Virus record (IMG/VR): IMGVR_UViG_3300042291_001110
Coordinates: 1 to 22,601 of that record
Source of the DNA: a virus
DNA length: 22,601 bases
Reading direction: 5' to 3' (one strand)
Shown here: positions 14,715 to 21,105 of the stretch, piece by piece
Layout: every line of letters starts with the position of its first letter
How positions within the stretch are numbered: the stretch's first letter is position 1
Notes under the pieces: model-generated
Told to the model about the DNA's origin: nothing
Databases searched by the model: none
The model's input: the letters and a program-made list of their open reading frames with translations, nothing else
Program-made: the position numbers and the translations under genes

Positions 14715-15512
14715 TCATGATTTTGTTGAATGAGCGAGTTTTTTCTTTGAGTTTTCCCAAACTATTTCAACACCATAACCGGCCAACATCAACTTATTTG
14801 TTTTAATGGCATCTTTGTCCCATTTTTCTTTTGCTGTCATACGCAACGACTTATTATAATAATTCGGCTGACATTTTGATGGATTGCAATGCCAATAATC
14901 ACCGTAGCATTCTATTGCTTTTTTTAACGATGGTATATAAATATCCACCGAACATCTTGCATCTTTTAGATATTCTTCCAACAGTGCGTCTGGATATTCT
15001 AATAAAACAAGATCATAAGTTTGTTTTTGAAACTTTGATATGCGTTTTCCGTTTGATAATATAGCAGAAGGGCTATCAAAATAGCACGCGGTTCCGTATT
15101 TTTTCATACAAGTATTTGCAGCTTTTTCTGAGTTGTTGTATTTATAATTTCCGTATTTTGTCAGTTTGGTTTTTGATATCTTTTCAACCGAAATTGGATC
15201 GTTCATAGGATTATTATCATTTATCCAAACTTTAAGTTTTTCTTTCTTTTCTTTTGAACTTCTGTTACATTCATTTGAACAATATTGCTGCAATTTTCCA
15301 GACCTTGGATGTAGTATTCTTTTATATCTATCAAACGGTTTATTGCAATTTAGGCAATTTACAATTTCGTGATTTTGCGATTTTCTCCAAGCATACATGG
15401 CTTTTGTGTCTATGAATCTTTTATTTCTGTGCTTCCAATCAACCGTGAAAGATTTACCAGTCCATTCGCAAATTTTATTTATTGACTCTGGGTTTCCATA
15501 ATTTGTTTTCAT
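14715..15512 (-). CDS. Vsr-like homing endonuclease, short form
   Basis: Using the ATG at 15512 the product is 265 residues. A zinc finger is formed by C53, C56, C78 and C82. Two KYG repeats follow (LTKYGNYKY, MKKYGTACY). The C-terminal nuclease domain reads VDIYIPSLKKAIECYGDYWHC, then W-KD-K and AGYGVEIVWE. This closely follows the layout of the very-short-patch-repair endonuclease Vsr, with D190 and H208 as the likely catalytic pair. It lacks the extra C-terminal domain of the two larger endonucleases. It lies directly behind the sheath terminator, on the same strand. A longer reading from TTG 15542 has no support. It is probably a free-standing homing endonuclease that inserted next to the sheath gene. 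Confidence 0.8.
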   Translation of the reverse strand: MKTNYGNPESINKICEWTGKSFTVDWKHRNKRFIDTKAMYAWRKSQNHEIVNCLNCNKPFDRYKRILHPRSGKLQQYCSNECNRSSKEKKEKLKVWINDNNPMNDPISVEKISKTKLTKYGNYKYNNSEKAANTCMKKYGTACYFDSPSAILSNGKRISKFQKQTYDLVLLEYPDALLEEYLKDARCSVDIYIPSLKKAIECYGDYWHCNPSKCQPNYYNKSLRMTAKEKWDKDAIKTNKLMLAGYGVEIVWENSKKKLAHSTKS

Positions 15513-15567
15513 ATAAACATAAATATACGACCCTGTAGGCAAAATGATGAAATCCTGCTATATAAAA

Positions 15568-15595
15568 AAGAAACCCACCAAAAAGTGGGTTTCTT
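15568..15595 (-). terminator. Tail sheath terminator
   Basis: A perfect 11-bp stem (15568-15578 with 15585-15595, AAGAAACCCAC and its complement) encloses a 6-base loop and is followed on the minus strand by TTTTTATA. It lies 19 bases after the sheath stop codon and before the endonuclease start at 15512, so it is a typical intrinsic terminator for the sheath message. Confidence 0.85.
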
Positions 15596-15614
15596 GTAAT
15601 CAGTTTTTTACGAT

Positions 15615-18600
15615 TTATGCGCCCGGAAAAACGGCACCCGAAGGGAGTACATTGAAATCGAGCACAATGAATTCTGCGGTCTTTGTTGGTTGAATATAGA
15701 TTTGTCCATAAAGGATGTTTCTATCAACCAAATCAGCAGTGTTGTTGCTGTCATCCATGATTACCTTGAAGGAATAGATACCAGAACGTTGTTGTACGCT
15801 TTCTAGATATGGATTAACGATGTTCAAGAAACGCTGACGAGTTGTTGATACGTTTTGTTCAAACACTAGATAGCGAGAAGAAGATGCGATGAACTTCTTC
15901 AGTGCAATCAATAGACGACGTACATTAACTCGGTCCAGAGCGGAAGCCTGACGTTGTAGTGTCTTTTGACCCCACGCTACCACACCTTGACCCGGAAATG
16001 CAGCGATTGGGTTAACGTGACCCTCGTATAGAGTATCGCGTTCAGTGTGTGTCAAACGGTCAGCAACTTGAACTGCTTGTGGAATGCCACCACGGTTCAG
16101 ACCTGCTGGGGCAAACCATTCAGCTGCCACATTGTCGTTGGCGGCATATACGCTCATCATAACGACAGATGGTGGAACTGGTATGATCTTATTGCTGTTG
16201 GTGTCTTGAATCTTGATCCAAGGATAATAGGTGGCAGCATAGTTTGTGTCAAACTGTGCAGCCAGGTCTACCACATTTTGGATAGAAGTATCGCCAGCCA
16301 TTTGGTTTGGTGCAATGTCCATGATATAGAATGCATCACCGCGACGTTCACAAGTATCAATAACCAGTGAAGCAACATATGGGTGATCTTGATATTCAAT
16401 ACCAGGAACCGTGATAAGATTAAAGTCAAACTCATCAGCATTGCTCAACGCAGTCAAACATTGTTTGTATGCGTAAGAACCATAACTTTTGTTGGTAGAA
16501 CAATCCAATCCTTGTTGATTGGTTGGCAAAATGTCATTACCAACCAGCAATGGAACTGAAGGAGATTGACCATCAAACCCACCTTGGAATCCAAGAATGA
16601 AACGACGTTTTTTGATGTTTAAGTTTTCTTCGCTAGCGACATACAATGGAGTAATACCACATTTTGTTTCTAAATCGAAGGCAACGTTTGCACCAGTTTC
16701 ATTGATGGATTCAGCGCCCAGTGGAATTGGAGAAAAATATTGCTTGTTGTCAAGTTCTGGACCAACCGAACTTCCGTTTGGATACAGAGCCAGCAGATCT
16801 TCATCGGATTGGGCTGGGGCTGGTTGGAATACGATACCAGATGCATAACGACCCGGTTGCAATGGGTAAGCAGACGCACTGCAATATTGCATTGCTGGTA
16901 ACTTACCTAGACGTGCATAATCTCCACTTATTGGTGCGGAATATGGACCAAATCCAAATGGAATTGAGCCAACTGGCCACGGAGATGTTGCCATCTCAAC
17001 GCGGATCAACTTGCTTTTGTTGACATAATCACCAAATTGAACAATCTTGCCGTTGAAGTCGATGTAGTTATAAATATCACCGATACGACGAGCAACATAG
17101 TTGCTGCTGTTGACATCCAAGTTTAGATTGTCGTATCGTTCTATTATTTGTGTCCTTGCATCTGTGTCGGAGAAGTCGCGTAGAATTAGCGAGAATGAAC
17201 CATATTTTGTACCGGGAATCGAACCAGCCGAACGAACATTGCTGATTTCAATTTTGTATGAAGTATTGGCCGAAGTACCGTCGCTCAAAGTATGAACCTT
17301 GAACAAATCATAAGCCAGTGAAGATGTGGTATTAAAACCAGCAACCAATTGCGAGCGAATATATGGAGTATATGCATTTGTTAGATCAAAGTCCGACGTG
17401 CTTGTATCAGGAGTTCTATCATCGGCGAACTTCATGTTATCACGAGAAGAAATCTGAATCTTCCAGCTACCGGAATCCAACATTTCATTGATAATTTCTT
17501 TGGTTCTGTTCTTGAAGTTTTTGTATGTATAAGCAGCTTCGATCTTTTGACCAGCGGAAACTGGATAATAACCAGCCATTGGATCGGTACCAAACACATT
17601 GGTTAGATAAGCAGATGATTCTGTATCTAACGAGAAGGTGTATGTTCCATAAGAACTGCTGACATATTGATTTGTGTCAGTATCGAAATGAACATCGTTT
17701 AGTGCTAGACTATAATCCGCACCGACAACTGTTGCATTACTTGGCGTTAAAACAGAGCCACTGAAACCAAATAGGTTTTGACCGCGATCATATGCAGTAT
17801 TGGCCAGAACAGCCAAAACAACTTCGTCACGCACCGGTACAGCCGACGCACTTCCACAATCGTCTTCACTGGAAACTCCACTTGGGGTCCAGCTGTTAGT
17901 ATTAATAGAACCATAAGAACCGGACAAAACACCCGATATATCCAAAGTGTAATTACACGCATTAGTTGGATTGGAAACAATAGATGCGACTGGAATGGTT
18001 GCTGTAGTAGGAATGTTCCACGAAACTAGAGGTAAGTTGAGTTTTGTTGTAGATACAAACTGGTCAAACACGCCTGGAGTGGAGCCTGACAATGCAACGG
18101 TGCTGCTAGATACTGTAGTAAAAGCAACATCTCCAACAACCACTGTAGAACCGGAATAGATACCAGAGGAAAATTCCAGACTCAAAGAACCTGAAATTAC
18201 GAATTGTCCAGCTACTCCGGAGTATACCCACGAACCATCAAGCAAATACCCACTGAACGAACCGCTCTCAACAAAGCGTGCGTATTGACCCGGAATTGCA
18301 CTGATGACCAGAGCATCTTTTTGTTCATAGCCACCCAATCCACCGACGCGGCAGACTGTGACTTGACCTTGCTGACGCAAGTATTGTTGTGCGGTAATTG
18401 GACCATATAGTGTACCATCAGGATCACCGAAGATGCTTGTTAAGTCACCCTCACTGGTTATTACCGTTGGCGAAAATCCTGGTCCCTTTTTAAAGGGAGC
18501 AACGACTACTCCTCCGATTGCTGCTACACCCTGTGCCAGAAACGATTGGTCAATTTCACGAGTGAATACACCTGGTGAAACGATACGTTCTGAAGGGCTA

Positions 18601-18626
18601 TACTTTGCATTTTGTTCTATTGCCAT
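15615..18626 (-). CDS. Contractile tail sheath protein (T4 gp18-like)
   Basis: The 1003-residue protein is the contractile sheath subunit. The N-terminus has SPGVFTREIDQSFL, then PFKKGPG and ITSEGDLTSIFGDPDG and QQYLRQQGQVTVCRVGG, all typical of sheath proteins. The conserved C-terminal domain includes RVNVRRLLIALKKFI, VFEQN, TRQRFLNIVNPYLESV, FKVIMDDSNNTADLVDRN and a final strand set. T4 gp18 has 659 residues. The extra ~340 here lie mainly in a Ser/Gly/Thr-rich, beta-like region (~115-500), which should form surface domains on the tail. The ATG follows AGGAG with a 10-base gap, the best RBS in the window, and a terminator follows, fitting a strongly expressed single-gene message. The TTATATATA element at 18663-18671 may be its late promoter. 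Confidence 0.96.
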   Translation of the reverse strand: MAIEQNAKYSPSERIVSPGVFTREIDQSFLAQGVAAIGGVVVAPFKKGPGFSPTVITSEGDLTSIFGDPDGTLYGPITAQQYLRQQGQVTVCRVGGLGGYEQKDALVISAIPGQYARFVESGSFSGYLLDGSWVYSGVAGQFVISGSLSLEFSSGIYSGSTVVVGDVAFTTVSSSTVALSGSTPGVFDQFVSTTKLNLPLVSWNIPTTATIPVASIVSNPTNACNYTLDISGVLSGSYGSINTNSWTPSGVSSEDDCGSASAVPVRDEVVLAVLANTAYDRGQNLFGFSGSVLTPSNATVVGADYSLALNDVHFDTDTNQYVSSSYGTYTFSLDTESSAYLTNVFGTDPMAGYYPVSAGQKIEAAYTYKNFKNRTKEIINEMLDSGSWKIQISSRDNMKFADDRTPDTSTSDFDLTNAYTPYIRSQLVAGFNTTSSLAYDLFKVHTLSDGTSANTSYKIEISNVRSAGSIPGTKYGSFSLILRDFSDTDARTQIIERYDNLNLDVNSSNYVARRIGDIYNYIDFNGKIVQFGDYVNKSKLIRVEMATSPWPVGSIPFGFGPYSAPISGDYARLGKLPAMQYCSASAYPLQPGRYASGIVFQPAPAQSDEDLLALYPNGSSVGPELDNKQYFSPIPLGAESINETGANVAFDLETKCGITPLYVASEENLNIKKRRFILGFQGGFDGQSPSVPLLVGNDILPTNQQGLDCSTNKSYGSYAYKQCLTALSNADEFDFNLITVPGIEYQDHPYVASLVIDTCERRGDAFYIMDIAPNQMAGDTSIQNVVDLAAQFDTNYAATYYPWIKIQDTNSNKIIPVPPSVVMMSVYAANDNVAAEWFAPAGLNRGGIPQAVQVADRLTHTERDTLYEGHVNPIAAFPGQGVVAWGQKTLQRQASALDRVNVRRLLIALKKFIASSSRYLVFEQNVSTTRQRFLNIVNPYLESVQQRSGIYSFKVIMDDSNNTADLVDRNILYGQIYIQPTKTAEFIVLDFNVLPSGAVFPGA

Positions 18627-18636
18627 ATGTTATTTT

Positions 18637-18641
18637 CTCCT
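18637..18641 (-). promoter_or_regulatory. Strong Shine-Dalgarno of the sheath gene
   Basis: The minus strand reads AGGAG, 10 bases before the ATG at 18626. The same GGAGAAA arrangement and spacing occur before the tail tube gene. Confidence 0.8.
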
Positions 18642-18662
18642 GTTAAATGTGGATAAAAAGTC

Positions 18663-18671
18663 TATATATAA
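18663..18671 (-). promoter_or_regulatory. Late-promoter-like TTATATATA upstream of the sheath gene
   Basis: The minus strand reads TTATATATA, 36 bases upstream of the sheath ATG. The same 9-mer lies upstream of minus-strand genes at 5431-5439, 8542-8550, 19074-19082 and 21039-21047. It resembles the T4 late element TATAAATA. Low complexity limits confidence. Confidence 0.4.
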
Positions 18672-18728
18672 GTATGTTAGAAAAACTCAAAACATAAAAA
18701 ATATCTACTTCTATAATCAAATAATTAA

Positions 18729-19016
18729 TTAACTTACTTTAGGAGAGAAAATACCGGTGTTTATATCAAATGTTCCTTCACCATATTTGGCAACAATTTT
18801 GTCTAGAAATACTTTTTCTTGATTTTCAATAGCAGTGATTTTTTGTTCAATTCTACCTTCATTCTTTTTGACTTCACGCTTTTGAAGTTCCAATTGACCA
18901 AGAGCCAATGTGGTTTCTTCATAACCTTGACGAATAGCAGAAAGTTCTGTTATTTCAGCTTCGTTGAATTTAGTTGGGCTATTGGCCGTATTTTGAGCAG
19001 GTTGATTTAGTTCCAT
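18729..19016 (-). CDS. Small coiled-coil protein upstream of the sheath gene
   Basis: This 95-residue protein is nearly all helix. A short Asn/Pro-rich N-terminus is followed by a charged coiled coil (residues ~18-75) with AEITELSAIRQGYEETTLAL and then KNEGRIEQKITAIENQEK. It ends in FLDKIVAKYGEGTFDINTG, a short sequence that looks like a small beta-hairpin cap. There is no signal or membrane segment. It has its own ATG, no Shine-Dalgarno sequence, and a TTATATATA element 58 bases upstream. I recall similar short coiled-coil proteins near tail genes of other myoviruses but cannot name a family. A role in tail assembly is only inferred. Confidence 0.7.
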   Translation of the reverse strand: MELNQPAQNTANSPTKFNEAEITELSAIRQGYEETTLALGQLELQKREVKKNEGRIEQKITAIENQEKVFLDKIVAKYGEGTFDINTGIFSPKVS

Positions 19017-19093
19017 ATAGTTTTATAACGTTTAATGATTCATTCATATATATGGATATATATACTCAAACAATATATATAATAACTAAAAAT

Positions 19094-19333
19094 TTACCAT
19101 TTATTGGCTGGACACTTGCTGGCATCCAATCTTACTTTGGTGGTCATAAAGCAGCCACAAAGTTTGCAGCGTGCTGATGCTACTTCAAAACAAGTGCAAG
19201 TTGAACATATCTGCATACGAGATTGTGCTTTTTCTTCTGTTGCCATAAGCACGCCATTTTTTGCCATACCTTCTAAAGATTTCAATACAGACTCACTCAA
19301 ATTGAACATGAGGCTGATTGGATTGTTGTTCAT
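19094..19333 (-). CDS. Small cysteine-rich (zinc-binding) protein
   Basis: This 79-residue protein (ATG at 19333; an upstream TTG at 19369 is unlikely) has a short helical N-terminus. Its cysteine-rich C-terminus has C43-x2-C46-x-C48, C56-x2-C59-x-C61 and C74, in the contexts ICSTCTCF, CKLCGCFM and KCPANKW. The spacing suggests one or two structural zinc sites. Similar compact CxxC...CKxCGCxxxxK...CPxxKW proteins occur in many phages, from general recollection. It follows the glycine-rich gene by 32 bases on the same strand. The function is unknown. Confidence 0.75.
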   Translation of the reverse strand: MNNNPISLMFNLSESVLKSLEGMAKNGVLMATEEKAQSRMQICSTCTCFEVASARCKLCGCFMTTKVRLDASKCPANKW

Positions 19334-19365
19334 TTTTATTTGAATCTGTGTTAACGAAATATTGT

Positions 19366-20307
19366 TCAATATATAATGACTACCTTACCAAGTTCACCCG
19401 GATTTCCGGCAGTCCCTCGATAGCCATCAGAGTACCCGTCGCAGTAGCCCGAGCTTGCACCAGTCATGTTGCTTTGGAAGGAACTGCCGCCACCACCACC
19501 GCCACCTCCATCTCCACTGTCAGGATAGTCGTCGCGCCCTCGCCCACCACCACCACCACCACCACCGTAGTAGCCCCCGCCACCAGGACCACCGCTGCCG
19601 CCGTTCGCATTTGTGCCACTTGATTCGGAACCACCGTTACCACCGGCACCAGCACCCCCAGAACCACCAGCAGTTCCAGGACTACCATTTTGGTTCGCCC
19701 CACTTCCACCAGCGCCAACAGCGGATTGTGATCCGCCGTAACCGAACTCGGAATAATTCGCGGTGGCGCTGCTGCCGTTGGCAGCGGTGCCACCAAGGAG
19801 ACCAGCCGCGCCACCAGTGCCACCATATCGGTCTACCCAGTTATCTCCGCCATCATCGCCGTCCCCACCACCACCGCCACCAGCTCCAGCAATAGCATAA
19901 CCCTGTACGACCCCCGCCCGCTTCCATGTTACGCTTGAAGCAACTGACGTGTTGTCTCCTGTATTATAGAAGTGCAGCACATCATTGGAGGATACCGCAA
20001 AACTTCCTGAAATATAAGCCCCCGACCCGCCACCAGGACCGAAATTACGCCCACCCGCTCCATAAAGCTTAACATTGACGACAGAAACGCCGGAAGGAAT
20101 TGTAAACGTCGAACCTGCAGTTGTGAAAGTGACCACGGTTGGTCCTGCACTTTTTCCATATCCATCACTCAAAGATATTGCACCACTTGATTTATTAAAT
20201 AAAGTTCTTACTGCTGCATCATTTAATGAGATTGATGCAGTTGCTAAATACCCCAATTCGGTATTTACCATACTCATTGAAATTGGACCTGATGCTGGTA
20301 GTGCCAT
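19366..20307 (-). CDS. Glycine-rich tail tip / adhesin-like protein
   Basis: The 313-residue product begins MALPASGPISMSMVNTELG, an N-terminal tag that recurs on phage tail-fibre-type proteins. SLSDGYGK and a beta-rich entry follow: VTFTTAGSTFTIPSGVSVVNV (~57-80). Residues ~83-305 are dominated by glycine runs separated by short aromatic or acidic turns, as in gp38-type and other Gly-rich adhesins that pack polyglycine-II sheets. It ends with the closing strand GELGKVVIIY. The region is visibly more GC-rich than its neighbours because of GGN codons. Lying with the collagen-like fibre and two small genes, it probably decides receptor contact. It has an ATG start without a Shine-Dalgarno sequence. 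Exact receptor and fold are not determinable. Confidence 0.75.
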   Translation of the reverse strand: MALPASGPISMSMVNTELGYLATASISLNDAAVRTLFNKSSGAISLSDGYGKSAGPTVVTFTTAGSTFTIPSGVSVVNVKLYGAGGRNFGPGGGSGAYISGSFAVSSNDVLHFYNTGDNTSVASSVTWKRAGVVQGYAIAGAGGGGGGDGDDGGDNWVDRYGGTGGAAGLLGGTAANGSSATANYSEFGYGGSQSAVGAGGSGANQNGSPGTAGGSGGAGAGGNGGSESSGTNANGGSGGPGGGGYYGGGGGGGGRGRDDYPDSGDGGGGGGGGSSFQSNMTGASSGYCDGYSDGYRGTAGNPGELGKVVIIY

Positions 20308-20359
20308 ATAATTATATTGTGGTAGTTATTAATAACGAGTCCCGAATTTATCACTTAAA

Positions 20360-20713
20360 CTACAGGTATACCCCGTGCTTATTTAAACTGCTGGTGTACA
20401 CCAATACTATCGGAGTCGCTGATACTGGCGTCACCGTTATTGGTGTAAAACCGGCATTAATTGCCAATACAGCCAAGGATTCTGCGTCGGTTGTCCAGAG
20501 GGCAGCTTGTTGAGTAGTGATATGTATGACGGTATATCTAAACTCAATACCGAGTGATGTTCCACGATCTACCCAAAGACTGAAAGCCAAAATCCGATAG
20601 CCAGTTAGTTGATGATAGTTGATATAGCGAACTTCAAATTTATTTGCTAAAAATTCCCCAATTCTGGTCTGGATTTTGACCGGAACAATTTCAATTGTTG
20701 TTTCTGGGTTCAT
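20360..20713 (-). CDS. Unknown small protein in the tail-fibre block
   Basis: Using ATG 20713 the product has 117 residues and begins MNPETTIEIVPVKIQTRIGE. It is beta-rich, with FEVRYINYHQLTGYRILAFSLW, IEFRYTVIHITTQQAALW and an Ala/Val-rich C-terminal part containing AGFTPITVTPVSATPIVLV. A longer reading from 20875 would overlap the neighbouring gene by 101 bases in another frame and adds a poor-quality N-terminus, so it is not used. I do not recognise the family. Its position between the Gly-rich adhesin and the WDE-repeat protein suggests a fibre-associated or chaperone role, but nothing in the sequence proves this. Confidence 0.65.
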   Translation of the reverse strand: MNPETTIEIVPVKIQTRIGEFLANKFEVRYINYHQLTGYRILAFSLWVDRGTSLGIEFRYTVIHITTQQAALWTTDAESLAVLAINAGFTPITVTPVSATPIVLVYTSSLNKHGVYL

Positions 20714-20746
20714 AAATTTACTTATTATTAATAGTATCAGTAAGTT

Positions 20747-20758
20747 GGTTATATAACC
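20747..20758. repeat. 12-bp perfect palindrome
   Basis: GGTTATATAACC is perfectly self-complementary. It lies between the stop of the 74-residue gene and the start of the 117-residue gene. It could be a protein-binding site or chance in AT-rich DNA. Confidence 0.25.
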
Positions 20759-20774
20759 GCTGTTGTATATATTT

Positions 20775-20999
20775 TTAGCTGGTTGTTGGAAATCCCGGAA
20801 ATGGTATAAAGGATTGTGAAGCTTCGTCCCATAACTTAGGCAGTCCATCAGTTGGCCATGCCACAGGTGGCACAAAGCTGACGGCAGTTTCGTCCCATAC
20901 CCATGATGCTGGATGACTGGCAGCTAATGCATTGGCACGAGCTTCTGCAATTTGTTCTGGTGTTGGTGGATTGTCTGAAATTGTTGGTATGCTTGGCAT
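20775..20999 (-). CDS. Small WDE-repeat protein of the tail-fibre block
   Basis: This 74-residue protein has a short helix (TPEQIAEARANALAA) followed by two similar segments: WVWDETAVSFVPPVAWPTDG and KLWDEASQSFIPFPGFP. Each has a W-D-E-x-x-x-S-F-x-P pattern. Similar WDE repeats occur in small proteins next to tail-fibre genes of T4-like phages of aquatic bacteria, as I recall, where they may bind fibres or be minor virion parts. The ATG at 20999 is preceded by an A-rich tract rather than a Shine-Dalgarno sequence, and by TTATATATA 40 bases upstream. No membrane segment, cysteine or signal is present. Confidence 0.75.
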   Translation of the reverse strand: MPSIPTISDNPPTPEQIAEARANALAASHPASWVWDETAVSFVPPVAWPTDGLPKLWDEASQSFIPFPGFPTTS

Positions 21000-21059
21000 G
21001 ATTTTTTTGTTTTTTTAACGCCGCTAATATTTGCTGCTTATATATAACTATATTTGTAT

Positions 21060-21073
21060 TTGTAAATTTACAA
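21060..21073. repeat. 14-bp perfect palindrome upstream of the 20999 gene
   Basis: TTGTAAATTTACAA is perfectly self-complementary and lies in the 106-base gap between the tail-fibre stop (21106) and the 74-residue gene start (20999). A dimeric regulator site is possible. It is too AT-rich to be a terminator. Confidence 0.3.
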
Positions 21074-21105
21074 TATATACGATAGATTTATTTTTTCTAT
21101 TATTT

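Noticed and set aside
15513-15542. TTG start for the Vsr-like endonuclease
   Set aside because: A rare start with no RBS. ATG 15512 keeps the zinc finger and nuclease domain intact.
17069-17079. TATAAATATCA copy inside the sheath gene
   Set aside because: It simply encodes Asp-Ile-Tyr-Asn in the right frame and is not near a start. Noted as a background copy of the intergenic motif.
19455-19895. His-rich plus-strand and Val-rich minus-strand ORFs
   Set aside because: Shadows of the glycine-rich adhesin gene, caused by GGN codons read in other frames.
20714-20875. N-terminal extension of the 117-residue protein to 20875
   Set aside because: It would overlap the WDE-repeat gene in another frame and has a poor composition; ATG 20713 fits better.
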